From Spongilla lacustris (Eukaryota; Porifera; Demospongiae; Spongillida; Spongillidae): a stretch of 64,000 bases of DNA. Positions within the stretch are counted from its first letter, which is position 1. The number at the start of each line of letters is the position of its first letter. The stretch is from the NCBI GenBank assembly GCA_949361645.1, contig OX442420.1:6782782-6846781 (forward strand). The letters are read 5' to 3'. Shown here one piece after another: positions 50,141-63,644 of this stretch. The notes under the pieces are model-generated. The model saw only the letters and a list, made by a program, of their open reading frames with translations, made no database searches and had not been told where the DNA came from. Made by a program: the position numbers and the translations under genes.

Positions 50141-53100
50141 GTACCTTTACATGTATGTGGGTAGATTTTCTGTTTCCTGTAACCCGTATAAGTTGTACAT
50201 GTAACTCTTTATTTGTCACAAGTTAATTGAATGTTAAAAAATTTATGCATGTAATTAATTTAATTTCCTGTGCACCAAATTTTAATGCAACAACATGTAC
50301 TTGTATTCAATTTTAAGTTACTCAATTTTTTAAGAGTTAAAAATGCTAATTACTAGTTTATAAGTAACAACAAAGGATGAAAAAATATTTACCCCTACAT
50401 GTATGTGTACATGTACGTTATGGTTACAAAAAATTCAAATCTCTGATATTAAATGCTATGATTTACAAAATGTAGATATTATTTTTTATATAATTAACAA
50501 CACTAAACTGTTGTGTTACCATACTTTCATGCTACATGTATGTTTGTAAAACATTCATAAATTCTAAGAATTTGATTGCATCATTGTCATGACAAAACCG
50601 CCAATCAAGACTGCTTGTATGATATTCAGAATGTCATGATGGAACGTCTGGAAAAGTGTGTACATGTACATGTACCTAAGGACACCTCTCACCTGGGAAG
50701 TAAGAAGCAATAGAATGCAAAAGGATATGTAGTACATTTGATTAATGCACTTGTACTATACTGCAGAGAGCGCGGTGTGAGCTCTATAAAACAAATGTAT
50801 TTAAATTGCTGCACATGTGCATGACCATGTATTGTGACGGCTTGGGATGGTTGCCTGCAGCCGGGTCCCCAGACAAAGTGTTGATTACATCAACAAAGGT
50901 AACCCATACAATGTCTGACAGGCTGGAAAAGTGAAGGGCATACAAAAATGGGTAATCGATTTCCTGCCGATTTCTGCATATGAAGGCAACAAATACATGT
51001 ACATGTATACACTAATCACGACTAAGAACAACAGAATTGGTTATTTCGACTAAAAGAAATTCTGAAATTGGTAACCTGCTATTCTGGCGACCGAATAGGT
51101 AATCGTGAATAATCAATTCACGTACAAAACCTGAAAATCAGTTACACACCCTACTACCCACTCATCCGTCAACTTGTTTTCTTACTTCTTACACCTGCTC
51201 TCCTTATGCAACTCACTTTTCATAGAAAATATATTTTTTATTGTACTTTATATTGTCTGAAAAAAATAAATGTGCATGCACATACATGTACATATTCAGT
51301 TTCCTTATACATGTAGCTGTAGGCACTGAATATTAATCAGCTGCACATTTTGGGGGTTTTGTACCACATGTAACTCTGTGCCATGTACATGTAATTGTGC
51401 AAGTGATTGTAATTAAATTATGTTATATGTTTTTATATGATGTGTACTAATAGATTGTATTCTAAATGTATTAATAAATTTAAATACACATATGTACAAT
51501 GTGGTGCATATGCCCCGTTTTGTACTTTAACTCTGTGCCATAATTGTGCAAGTGATTGTAATTGAACTATGTAATAATATACATGTATGTTCTTATATGA
51601 TGTGCACTAATAAATTGTATTCTAAATGTATTAATGAATTATAAATTTAAATACACATATGTACAAATGTACATTGTACCAGCATGTATCATGACATAGT
51701 TCACTCATAAACCTCCTTTCACCCCCAATACCAACCTGGAAGGCATTGACTGGTCATAGAAAGCCCCTACCAGACAATCTATACATGTACATGAGCTCAA
51801 CCTCACACACACACACACATGTGCAATATAATCCTTGCAGCAATCTTTTGAAGCAATGAAAATGCTTTGTAAGGATCCAATATATTGGACTCTGGAAGGC
51901 ATATACTGCATGTAATTTAATCCAGACACCACATATAATGTATATTATTCTCCCCATGTATAACTTGTACGTGTAGCTGATAAAGGAGAATGAAGAGCTT
52001 AAGGCACAAAGGAGGGAACTTGAAGTGGAGATTGAGTTGAAAAATAAGGTACATACATGTACATGTATAATAATATTAATTATATATATAATTATAATAC
52101 TAATTACTGATCTTCAATGAAGTCTATATACAGATATGAATACATATACATGTAGTGTAATAATCACTGTAATAGTATTGTGTTTCTCATTAGACAATCC
52201 ACTAGAACGAGCAGAACTACATGTAAAAGAGGCACGAAGAAATGCACAATCACAGTGCTTGGTTAAAGAGCCAATATAAAGGTCTAGAACATTACATTTA
52301 CATGTACACCTAAAAGCAACCTCCCCCACTGGTCGTGAGGCTTGACCTCAAAGGCCATGTTCACTTTATAATCTGATTGACCTTTGTGGATTTCCTGGAC
52401 CATATAGTCTCTTATTCTATACATACTACCAGGAGGGAAAAACAGAATGCTATTAGTGTAAAGTAATTTATTCTTGTATAATACATACAAATACATGTAT
52501 ACGTATACATGTAAGTACATTACATGTACATGTACATGTAAGCATAATGCTCTTTTTTTCATGCTGCTACTTGATGATGTACATGTACAATTAATATTCA
52601 TGATCTATCATGTCAACCTCTGAGATTTGTACTCAAACATAGTTTAGAATTTTTTAGTAGCATTGCAGACAACCTCAGTTTCACACAACCTGTAAAATAC
52701 TTACAATACATTGTAGCTGCATGATTGATGCGAATCTTAACCAATCTGAGGCATGACAGCAGTGCAAACAACAGTCATGTGCACATTGCACAAGATGTAA
52801 CTAACCTGATGATGGCTTTTCTGCAGTTCCTGTTCTTTGTCTTTCAATTGTTTTGTGAGCAAATCAATATTTGATTTCAATACGCTGGTACATGTATGGT
52901 CAGGCATACTGATACATGTGCATGTATAGTATTTGTTTCATTCTTTCCAATGCTTCAGTCATGCACACTACGTGTAATTCTATTCACTTCGTTCACGTTC
53001 AAATATACATGTATGTGTGTAGCTGTACATATGTACATGTAACTGTGCATGTGCATTGTAATTACATGTGCATAGTTATTTATAATACTACTTAATTAAT

Positions 53101-54570
53101 ACTACTTTACATGTATTAAAAAATGGTAAAGAAGTTCTTCACATTCTATATTGCTACTGTATATATGTACGTCATCTAGACAATCCATGAAGAGCATCAA
53201 ATAATCTGCTAGTGTTAGTTATAACTTGAATATTTTCATGTAAATGTACTTTATTTTATTATAATGATGACCCTTTTAAAGATGTCATGATACATGTACA
53301 TGTACATGTACCACGCATGTCCATCTTACTGGATTGTTTTGTTGCTTGATCTGCACACACCAAGCTCAGCAGTGGTAAGCCCACCAAATGTTTGTAAAAA
53401 AAATTTTCGATCTACATGTAGTTGTTAGGATTTTTACCTGCATGTACATGTATATGTACATGTACATGTACATGTACATGTACATGTACTGTACTATGTT
53501 ATACAAATAGCATTATTTCAAACTGGATTGCAACCGCACAGTCAAATCTTTAAAGAAATTTTGCTTTGTCACATGTCCATGTATGCACAGCACTCCTTAC
53601 CTTGAACAATATGAAGATACAGTTGTATGGCCACATCACATGTATTCATGTATTCATGTAGGCACTATGGGAGGCCGCACAAAAAAGATTGGATGATGAG
53701 GCAAAAATTAGTGGGCTGGAAAAAGAGCTCAGAGCTGCTAGAGAGAAGAATGGTGCTTTGGTGAGGAGCTTTAAAGAGGCTTCCAAAGTGTTCACTGAGG
53801 CTGAAAAGGTTAGTACATGTACATGTACATTATGTGCACATCAATGTACATCACATGCATGTGCACATTGTATGTACATGTAGTTGCAGTACTTACTGTA
53901 CATTTATTTTTGAATCCTTATTTAGGGTTAATTTGAATAGAATAACTGATTAACCTATCTTTTCATTTGCATTCACCAGGTCATGGATGCACACCACCAG
54001 GTGCATCAGGTCAGACAACAGACACACCTGATGGAAGAGGTGACCCTTGCAGCTGGACTTCCACTAAGAGCAAGTTCATCGGATTATGCATACCCGCAAG
54101 GCTATGTCCCCACACCTGGGCAAGGTCTTGTCCCTTCTACCCCACCACACCACCCCAAGCAGGGAGCACTACATGATGAGGATGATGATCTTCCACCTCC
54201 AATATTAACCCCTTTTCAACAATTGCCCAACAGCCAGAATCAATTACATTTACAGGCAAAGGTAGGGGTAATATGCACTGTCTCAACAAGTGCCCTGACC
54301 ACCGAGAATCGATCACCTGTAAAGGTACAGGCTGCACCTGAACAGCCTCTCAATGCCCCATACCAGCATTATCACCAGCCCCAGTCCCAGCCACCAGTGA
54401 GATACCCACACATTTCTAGTGCCATGATCAAGCTTCAGGCTGGTGAGAACACACTTGCTTCATTCAGGCCCCCTCATGATCCAGACCTTGTGTGTCCTGC
54501 CTGTGGAAATGCCTTCAGAAAGGGACAAATTATAAAATATAAGTGTCAAGTTGAGACATGTGGCAAATAG
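49217..54570 (+). CDS. Gene 2: TKL kinase-coiled coil-zinc finger protein (spliced)
   Basis: Proposed exons: 49217-50140, 51977-52048, 53662-53808, 53980-54570, all phase 0 with GT/AG boundaries, giving about 577 residues. Compared with gene 1 it keeps the kinase, the 24-codon exon, one further coiled-coil exon, and the proline-rich/zinc-finger exon. It lacks the later coiled-coil exons and the UBAN exon. The compact layout (5.4 kb) with uninterrupted frames supports one transcript that fuses a kinase to a NEMO/optineurin-type finger. Expected role: a ubiquitin-responsive or scaffolding kinase with altered ubiquitin selectivity. Loss of UBAN could be a secondary deletion or a real architectural variant. 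Confidence 0.7.
50141..51976 (+). other. Gene 2 intron 1
   Basis: AT-rich with TACATG runs and a local duplication: about 51360-51480 and 51525-51650 share ACTCTGTGCCAT...TGTGCAAGTGATTGTAATT and TAATAAATTGTATTCTAAATG. No exon supported. Confidence 0.6.
51977..52048 (+). CDS. Gene 2 exon 2: coiled coil
   Basis: LIKENEELKAQRREL ... ELKNK, 24 codons, preceded by ACGTGTAG and followed by GTACAT. Counterpart of 29111-29182. Confidence 0.8.
52197..52278 (+). other. Possible coiled-coil exon remnant
   Basis: After TTCTCATTAG the sequence reads NPLERAELHVKEARRNAQSQ and soon stops. It could be an alternative terminal exon or a decayed piece of the missing coiled-coil exons. Confidence 0.25.
53662..53808 (+). 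CDS. Gene 2 exon 3: coiled coil
   Basis: 49 codons, ALWEAAQKRLDDEAKI to FTEAEK, bounded by TTCATGTAG and GTTAGT, phase 0. Alignable with the beginning of gene 1 exon 3; the next exon follows after only 171 bp, leaving no room for a UBAN exon. Confidence 0.75.
53980..54570 (+). CDS. Gene 2 last exon: Pro-rich region and C2HC zinc finger
   Basis: 196 codons plus stop. Shares HQVRQQTHLMEEVT, the DEDDDLPPPILTPFQQ box, NAPYQHYHQPQSQPPVRYPH and the finger CPACGNAFRKGQIIKYKCQVETCGK. In the finger the expected His is replaced: KCQVETC has Gln where gene 1 has RHVETC, so one zinc ligand is missing or shifted to Cys. A deletion of about 70 codons joins RYPHI directly to SSAMIKLQAGE, skipping the GPQRYDD...GLAKGIGSD part of gene 1. 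A 25-codon insertion (QAKVGVICTVSTSAL) lies after QNQ. Confidence 0.8.
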   Translation, partial: VMDAHHQVHQVRQQTHLMEEVTLAAGLPLRASSSDYAYPQGYVPTPGQGLVPSTPPHHPKQGALHDEDDDLPPPILTPFQQLPNSQNQLHLQAKVGVICTVSTSALTTENRSPVKVQAAPEQPLNAPYQHYHQPQSQPPVRYPHISSAMIKLQAGENTLASFRPPHDPDLVCPACGNAFRKGQIIKYKCQVETCGK

Positions 54571-57500
54571 TTTATCATAATTCCTGTACATAGGGATATA
54601 TAATCATATACTGTTGCACACATGGAAATGTGCTTGTAAGATTTGTAGATGTAGATGCTCGTTTTTATGAGAAACTTATGTTGTTTTCTACAGAGATTTA
54701 AACTGAAATCCAGGGAAGAGTTAAAAAGGGCATTGAAAGGTACATTGTAGAAATCTACAATGTATTTTACATGTACATGGATGGATACAATATGACATGT
54801 GGTGAACTGACAATTGCTATTTTCATTGCATGGCATCTGACATAAATATTTATATTCATGTACGTTATATTTATTGCAGATTTCAATGCAACTCCATGTA
54901 CATGTAAATATCTCTGTAATTGCCAGCTACATATTTACTGATATCTACAAACCCATATAGTGTTTCTAGTGTCGAATATCTACAATGCTACACACTTACA
55001 TGTACATGTATGGTATCATGCTTCATTCACCTTCATGAATAGAAAATGTTGCAAGGTGGTTCAGAATTGCTGTCAACTCTGTGCATGCATGTTTCTGTAG
55101 GATACTCTATCATTTACAAAGCAATAGGCCTATGCAAAAAAAAGGTTCAATTGCAGCATCAGTTATGATTTCAAGTGGTTGCTGTCAGCCATTACTGTTA
55201 CATGTACAACTGACGTATTAACCTTGTGGCACAATGCATAGACCACCACAACTACATTGTACATATGTCTAAAATACATTCACAAGAACTAATATATGAC
55301 GATATTATATGCATTAATACATTGTATACTGATCCACTATGATAAAATCAGCGCAATCATGGCCAAACCTTGAAGCATTGATCCCCTGTTCCCTCTCCCC
55401 GCATAAAACATGTGCATGACCCACCCCATGTAAAACAATTTGCTCAGTTTGTTTTATGGACTAAAATTTCAAACCTAGATTTACTCATATCCCTTGTTGT
55501 ATTACATGCAGATTGGAACTTCTATTAAATGGCGTAGCTTTTATTTAATAAAAAAACAACACAAGGACTTCTACATTACTTTTTTGAACCAGTATTCAAC
55601 TCATTTTACATTATCACGTTTTAGCCTGAAAACCTTTTTTGAGGACTGAAATAGAGAGTACTTTTTAGCTGTACACCAAATACATGTGTAAATCAATATG
55701 GATAAAAAGTGCATGAGCATCATGCTGTATGCTACCAAAACTCAATTTTAATTTTATGCAGCTGTGGATGGACTACATGTACATCACAGCTGCTGCATGT
55801 ATGCATAGCAGTGATGTAATCCACCCGCAGGTGTCTGGTGCATGACTATAGCGAGCGTATGAAATGTCCATGATGTAATGTGTAAAAGGTCTGTTCACAC
55901 CTAATCACTGTACAGCAGCAAGTAATATACATGTACATATACTTTATGCTTGGACTTTGCTTTGTGTGTTCTTTATTTTTCATGGTCATTCATAACCAAT
56001 TTATCTACACTATTTAGATAATGTGAAGATGACTGGCATTTCAATAAATCCTGTAAGCAATTTCATTTGGTAAATGTGCATGTACATGTATGTGCCATTT
56101 AATCTTTAATCTGCGTGAAATGATCCTGAATTCGGGATCGGTAAAATCCTGAATGCAGGATAATGAGTTCTTCCGTTTATAACGCAGTGAAAATCAAAAT
56201 CTTTAAAACATAGAAGCTGTTTCTTTCAACAATGGTGCACACCTTCTATAGCATGGAATAATTTTTATCATCTAGAAGCTGCCCAAACTTCATGGATGCA
56301 TAAGCACGTTTCATTGCTCTCGCTTACATAAATTAAATGATCAGCAATTTATAGTTTGGAATGCTTACAAAGTGCATTGAACATACATGTATCAATTTTA
56401 CTCCTTTTCACTACTTATGGATGGCAGCACCTCCAGACTCTTGGTAGAAGTTGTATTTTTATCAACTTGTACACAAAATAATAGAAAAGTGTAATTTATG
56501 ATCACTGTCCAGGCTTCCCCTCTTTCTTTTATGTCCCAACAGTACTGGTGACAGCATTTCTACCAATGCCAGGTATTTCTGCATCGCTCTCAACGACAGA
56601 AATGCATTTTTATTTTTATTTTGCAGAGGTGAACCATCGTACCACCCGTTTTGACTCACTTCGCTTAGTCCGCCTTGAGTTAATTCTATGCTCGTACCTC
56701 CTGTGTCCCATATTGTTTAATTTGCTTACATGTACATGTGTATATGGCTCTCCTTACAGATCTTTGTAACAGTTTCTATTTTGAAAGTAAGCTTCCTGCT
56801 CTTTCCTCAACTTTATACCTGACTTTGATGGTAACCGCGGCATTATTTGCGAACGAAAAAGGAAACTAAGCCTAAACATTGTTTTTTCTAAAAGAAATAA
56901 AAATTAGAGCGACTAAAATGGATAGCGCTGTTTACATGTAGATGAAAGCCTACAGAAGCTAAATAGCAAAAAAAAAATCATCAATGCTTTTCGAATTGAT
57001 GTTGATACTCCAGTATATCATATGATATATCAAGTCATCCTTGATTCAGGATGAAAGTCCTGAATTAAGGATGAAAATAGATTAAAGGTTAAGTACAACT
57101 GCAACAAAGTGTACAAAATTTAATATGCTATTGGTTTGTTTGCATACTTTATAACTTTACACTGGTGCTGTACATCATACATGTACATGTACATCATTTC
57201 TTTGGCTTTCAATACTTGAGTGAAAAAATGGACACGATGATGTAGGTTATTACTGGTTCATGTAGCTGTATACTGTTTAAAAGGCTTTACATAGTACTTA
57301 AACTCATGCGTTTTTTCTTCCCAAGACTGAACCTTCTTGGAGATGGCGAAAAACATTGTAGACATACCATTTCTATGTACCATGAAACTTTCAGGACGAC
57401 CTGACGATGTGCAATGACTCATTTTCAGCTCGCCGTGCAATATGTGTGAAAACTATCGTATTTTTAGCGTCCTACGCGTAGGACGCAAGTTAAAATTAAT

Positions 57501-58698
57501 TTTTAGCGAACTCATAAAAATACACCAAAATTTCATTGCACTGTAGAAATGGTTATTAATTCAGGAAATATTTTTACTTTCTTGCAATTCTTCAAAGATT
57601 GTCAAATACAATCAATACTGCATTGCTAAAAGATGTATTTGCGGTAAATTGCAAAGCAATCTAAAGTACCAAAATGTAATGTTGGGAAGATCAGAGCAAC
57701 ATTTTAAAAGAAGGGGGTAGTAGGTCAGGTCTTTTGCACTAAGCATATAAAAAAGCACATTGTAGATTTGGAAATTGCTACATGTAGCTCCACATGCTTA
57801 TGAACAATAGGTATTTGTCAGACGCATGTTGCGGGAATAGCCAAGTGAATGGACAAAATCTTGAAAACGTACAGTGCGTTTTCGGTAAAAATGACAAAAT
57901 CAATTAGAGTAAAAACACTGCCGTAGAATGTATAAAGTAGCCCACACATCATGCTTCAAAAAACATTTTTGAAAAGTAATACTTGTCGTACTTTTTTCTG
58001 TGACAATTAAATTCTCTACATAATGTATTTTTAAGAACCGTATCTGCATCGTGTAACCAAGGGTGTGATTTTAAAAAATACACTGACAATTGGTAAATTT
58101 AGCATGATAGACACATCAAACAACAGTAGAGAAATGGATGCCAAAAAACTGCTTTTCTATTTATAATGAATTTTCGAATATTGGTCCTACGCTTAGGACT
58201 TGGACCTGGAGAATTAAGGTTAAATACACTTTTTAACTTTATTATCTATTTATGCCTTTTTTTGGATGACGTTTCATCCATACCTATGTCTAAACACATT
58301 GCATCGTTTCATTGATGTATGAGTCTTATAATGTGCAAGTTTAAGAATTTTTGGACTTTGCGCAGTATTTTAGCTTTGCTAAAAACCAAGTCATTGAAAA
58401 CATGTACATGCACGTATTAAACCGCTACTGTACATGTACATTTATAATTTTATGTGTACATGTAGTTGTGAATACTCAACAGAAGGTTGGTTTTACTATG
58501 GCTTCTAGTATCAGTGTTTTATGCATGATTGAATCTGTTACTTGTGCATGTACGTCATAGAACTGATTCTTTTTTTTTTGCATAGTTACACTGTAGCTGT
58601 TGAATTGAGCAAGGGCTTAGAGCTAAGCTGATTGAGACCTAGTACATGTACATGTTGTATGAATATGACACTTACAAAAGGAAACTTTGGTTATTCAG
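54571..58698. other. Intergenic or intron, little supported
   Basis: A possible mini-exon (54694-54739: TTTTCTACAG, then RFKLKSREELKRALK, then GTACAT) is the only candidate, with low support. From 57470 onward short hairpins CGTCCTACGCGTAGGACG (57466-57484) and GGTCCTACGCTTAGGAC (58183-58199) occur about 700 bp apart. They could be ends of an AT-rich element of about 730 bp with sequence resembling neither neighbour. Otherwise nothing recognised. Confidence 0.4.
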
Positions 58699-58844
58699 CT
58701 GCACACAAGGGTTGGAGGAATTGAATTATATGCAAAGACTGCTAACTCAATACAAACAGCTGTATAGCTCATGCAGTGATGGTTGCAAGCTATCTATCAC
58801 TGTCTTGGACAGCAAATGCCAGCTGAAACTGCAGTTAAATTGTG
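58699..58844 (+). CDS. Possible exon of the right-end unknown gene
   Basis: After TTATTCAG the frame reads TQGLEELNYMQRLLTQYKQL, then YSSCSDGCKLSITVLDSKCQ, before a GTAAAT donor-like site. Amphipathic helical start and cysteine pairs, no family recognised. Its link to the exons from 60262 is by position only. Confidence 0.35.
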
Positions 58845-60261
58845 TAAATGTTTAAATTTATTTTCTAAATGACAGGAGTCCCAACAAATTTCTTATTAGT
58901 GAGCAAAGCAAAATGACTCAAGAGTTAATTGTTTTAAGGCAATACATACTAGAGGCCTGCATATGTTGGCAACAAATAATTGGGATGCAGCGTCCATTGA
59001 TGCATGGTTCACATATAAATGAAGTTCACATATGTGTCACTGTTACCAGGAAGCTGTGACATATGTATTGATGGTGGAGCAACTGAGGATTATTACATGC
59101 ACACCCACATACTTATTCAGCCTAGAGTTCTGGATTAGAACAATAACAGGACCATGTATGAAGGTACATGTATGTTACTGCAATCAGTCATGGGAGTAAG
59201 AAGTGGTTTTGTCATAAAGGTAAAAGTCAATAGATTGCCTTGATCGCCATACAGTGTGTTTTCGGTACTTAATGGTCCGTTTCTCCTGTTAAGATAAAGC
59301 TACAGAAAATATAAAAGCAGTTTTGTAAATATGCTCTTTACACTGGTTCATTTAGTTTTGCATGGATTTTAGTTAGAATTTTTTTTATGTAAAGTTGAGC
59401 ATGGTGATTAGTACCATTTGCTGTCAATTTTACAAGCAAGAAATATATAATTTCTTGGTACAGATGTGCCATTCAGATGCCATTGTTGCCTCCCCCTACA
59501 AGTACTTGATGACACATGACCAAGACCATGTTGCTAAATTTGTAGGAACTACATGTAACCTATTATAGCTTATCATATTTTAATTTGGCTATGGTCATCC
59601 ACCTCTCGGTGTGGTGTAAGGGAAGGTATTGATTCCACTACATTTATTAATACATGTACCAGTCAAAAGTACTATTGCATTGAAGATGTAATCGTAAGGA
59701 ACAAGTGTTTTTTCATTTGACAAATTTATTCATCATGTGAATTCGTTAAACGAACCTTTAAGTTATGGAATCAGGCTTGCATGGTATTACATTTACATGT
59801 ACATGTACAATAATGACTACAATTCATGTAACTGCTAATGTATTCATTTTATTCCACATGATGAAGGTTTTGAGTGGGGGAAATTTATACACTAGCTGTA
59901 TGACCTTGCAACACTTACAGCACCTTAAAATTCAAAATTTGCACCACTCAAAACATGCATATTGTACCATGTACATTTATATTTTGGAGTTAAAGTACTG
60001 ACCAAAATTGCAGTACAAAACTTTCACAAAGATTGTAGTGCTTAATAGGTGCTCAGTGAACAACTGTTATAATGGTGTACATGTACATACACATGTAATT
60101 GATGCATACATACATGTACATGTACCTTGGCTATTATTACTGGATGTGATGATGAGCTTGTTCAAAAATACTAAACATGTACATACATGTACATGTGTAT
60201 ACATTGTATTGTATACATGTACATGTATGTTACTTACAATTTATGGATGGAATCGTTTCAG

Positions 60262-60369
60262 CCAAAACTACCAAGACTGTCAACTGAAAATGAATTCAAT
60301 TGGACTGTATCTCTGCCTACTGAAAAAATATTCTTTGGACGATTGTCCACTCAGGCTTCAAATGTGAAG
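60262..60369 (+). CDS. Exon of right-end unknown gene
   Basis: 36 codons: PKLPRLSTENEFNWTVSLPT, then EKIFFGRLSTQASNVK, bounded by CGTTTCAG and GTATTT, phase 0. No domain recognised. Confidence 0.55.
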
Positions 60370-60837
60370 GTATTTCTTAGTTATCTTGTGTTATATGTTA
60401 GTGTACTAAGAAATTTCTTTGGTAACTATGTGTGTGCAGGCGTGATTGTTGACCTACTGTTGACCAAGACATGTCATTTTTAAACCATTCAACAAACAAA
60501 GCATCCCCATCTGGAAAGAAATGCTCTGGTGTCTATTGATGCATTTTTTCAGTAGCCTGCGATAGTATCATTTCCATTCCAATTTTGATCAAATGTTAAA
60601 CAAAACATACTGACATGGTTATGTAATTCTTATTACTTCCCCTTTGCTACATGTACATGCAATATTGCAGAGGTAGGTACAGGTGTTGTGTGTTCTATTC
60701 TGCTTTCTACTCAGTCATAGAAGGTGGGTAAACCATATGGGCAGCCACTTTTATAACTTGCATGGTAAAAGATCTAACTTCATTTATGGGAGTTGTATTG
60801 CAATCTCATAGCACAAATCATTTTTTTTATTTTTCAG

Positions 60838-60927
60838 GTTAGTCCACTGACATTGACAGCAAGTTTATTTTCAGCTGCATCCACACACGTCTTGAAGATA
60901 GATATTAAAGATATAAAGGAATGGAAG
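60838..60927 (+). CDS. Exon of right-end unknown gene
   Basis: 30 codons: VSPLTLTASLFSAASTHVLK, then IDIKDIKEWK, bounded by TTTTTCAG and GTAACT, phase 0. Reads naturally on from the previous exon. Confidence 0.6.
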
Positions 60928-61493
60928 GTAACTTATATGCATACGTATATGTATGTATATCACAGTAGTGGATTCAGAATGAATTCTCTGATTGGAGTTC
61001 CAGATATTTGACAATTATACATGTACTTCCCTCAGAACATCAGTCTGAGCCATGTTGCAATGCTAATCCACATCAAGTGAATAAAATAATGTGTACATGA
61101 TATACAAACATTCAAAATATTTATTTCTAGTTTACAGCCTACAGGTATATTCACACTTTGTAGAACAGAAGAATATACATGTACATGTCCATGTGCCTAC
61201 ATTTGTTTGAAAGTCATATTGTTAGACTGTATATGTAGCAGATGTTGAATGCTTTATACATGTACATGTACACAATGTATACATGCATGTATATCTACAT
61301 CAATATTTTAGAAAAAAGTAAAAAAAACTGCAATGTTCTTCTGTTCCCATCTAGTTAATTGATGAATTACTGAATCTACATGTACATGTACACAATGTAT
61401 GTGTTGTCTAGACAGACATGTTTTTTTTTCTGTAGTGTAGAAATTATTTATATACATGTACATGTGTCATTGTTTTGGCCACATTTTATGTAG

Positions 61494-61623
61494 GGCAATT
61501 TCAACGATGAACCTTTCATGATGGCATTGACTCTCTTTCCTGCTATGTGTCAAAAACTTGTAAACCAGCTATCTGTCAAGTTTCACTTGAATAATTGCAA
61601 GTTCTATAACACTGGAAGTGCCT
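61494..61623 (+). CDS. Exon of right-end unknown gene
   Basis: GNFNDEPFMMALTLFPAMCQ, then KLVNQLSVKFHLNNCKF, then YNTGSA, bounded by TTATGTAG and GTAAGA. Leaves in phase 1, which matches the next exon. No domain recognised. Confidence 0.6.
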
Positions 61624-62730
61624 GTAAGATTCTACTTTTCATTCTGTTCACCCACATACATGTTGTTTATCAGTTGCAGAAATACATGTATGTGTACATG
61701 TACTTGGATGGTTGAATGAAATGTAAGCTTTGATGTGCAGGAATCCCTTACATGTACACTGTACATGTACCCTTACATGTACACTGTACATGTAGTTCAA
61801 GTTCATAAATATGATGGTGATGTGATTATCTGTACGTGAAGGGTAGCATAAGGAAGTCGAGTTTGTGACAGGAGAATAAGGCTTTGTAGAAGTCATGTCT
61901 GCTAGCCGCAAATAGAAAGTTGAACACATACATGTACAGATGTACAACATGTACAAATTCCTTCATTCGTTGAATAAAACCACTGAATGAGTTCAACCCA
62001 TTGACTATATTGATTTTTTGTTTTGTTTTTTATGACCTGTGGAACACTGCAAATATGTACATGTACATGTAGGATGGTAACCCCTTACATCATAATGTGC
62101 ATCCTGACTTCAATTATATGCCATGCATATAATATAATTATGTATATACATGTACATGTATATGACAGCAGTACTTACTTTTGGCCTTCTGCCTTGTGAT
62201 TATCTATGGTACCAGATCATGTAAATGACTTTCCTCCACTAAAGGAGTTGACTGCCTACAATATTCATGCCTCCTGGATGTAATGGTTACATACACGTAC
62301 ATGTACTGTGTTTCCAACCCATATGCATTGCGTGTGGTCTTGTGCACAACTTGTTCACCATCTAGTGGTGTAAATTACAATGATTATGAGTTTTGATTAC
62401 TTAGTCAAGGTAAAAATGATTTTTAAAAAGAACTGTCCAATACTTATATGTACATGTACACAATGATGGAGTTTATTATGATTCTAACTATTCATTCAAA
62501 GCTCTGATGTTTAGATTGACATTTTGTATATTCGTTTCACGTTAGTGTTAATTATCGTGAATAAGTTAATAAACCATTTAGTTCTTGTTTGCAAATATGC
62601 TGTACATTCCTTTTATTGCACTTAGCAATACATTTCTTTTATTGCACTTAGCAATACATTTGCAACTGTATGGCTAATAGCACACTACATATGTGATTTT
62701 ATTCATGCATGATACATACTTTTTTTGCAG

Positions 62731-62804
62731 GCACAACTGAAAAATACATTGTTATCCCAATGTCTGCTCCACTTGATGAAAGACGTGTTGCTATTCTCCA
62801 CAAT
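62731..62804 (+). CDS. Exon of right-end unknown gene
   Basis: Enters in phase 1 after TTTTTTGCAG: TTEKYIVIPMSAPLDERRVA, then ILHN, then GTATGA; returns to phase 0. Compatible phases with both neighbours support one gene. Confidence 0.6.
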
Positions 62805-63077
62805 GTATGATTTTTAATAATCAGTTTTTTTATGTGTTTGTATGCATTTGCATATAGAACTGTATCATGTTTGTTCAGTGCACTGTCTAGCAGCCACCAT
62901 ATGATTTAGGAATATCATTGCTCTATCAGCATTTATATTCACACATGTCATAAACGTCTGCATGTACACATGTAACACATGCAAATATTCCCTTGGATTT
63001 GCATTAAGTAGAAATACAGTGCAAACACAATGATTTGTCTTTATGTTCAGCATACATGTACATGTACATTTTAAACA

Positions 63078-63644
63078 GCCTGTGTTTCTCAATGAAGGAA
63101 AATTGTGTATAAATAAACCACAAGCAGTTAATTAACTGGTAATTATTGTTAAAAGTTGTAACAGCAAAAGAAAACATGCTGGTGAAATATAAGTATTAAG
63201 ACCCATATATGTAGGGTGAGTGGTTAGTTAAAAGTTGCAAACTGCATTTCATTAACTACTGGTACTTCCATTTAGAAGTTATTCAAAATTGTAATCTTGC
63301 TTTTTTATTTTCGCAATGTACTAGATTTAGGGGTCATTGTATCTTGATTTAGTGGTTAGAATTTGTTAGTATATGTAAATTTGGCAAGTTATTATTATTA
63401 ACTTTCAAGGAAATATTGTAGCTTTTGGATGCCACTAAAATGGTATGCTTTTTATTAGATGTTATCGAGAAGTATTAATTCCTTTTCGCTAATTTTAATT
63501 TCTTTTGGTTTTATTAAACTAATTATTTAGTTTGTTTCCTTTGCAATTTAAGCCACATTATTAGAGCATTTAGCCACAATCATCAGTTAATTAGCTGTTT
63601 GTGGTCAATTTAAAAACACTTTTCCTTGATTGTGAAACACCCTG
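63078..63644. mobile_element. MITE, family G, copy 3
   Basis: CTGTGTTTCTCAATGAAGG at the left and CCTTGATTGTGAAACACCCTG at the right, with subterminal AACCACAAGCAGTTAATTA / TTAATTAGCTG...GTGGTCAATT as in 32423-33202. Internal blocks such as TTAGAAGTTATTCAAAATTG and GGATGCCACTAAAATG are also shared. 567 bp, inside an intron of the right-end gene; the left terminus has diverged. Confidence 0.8.
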
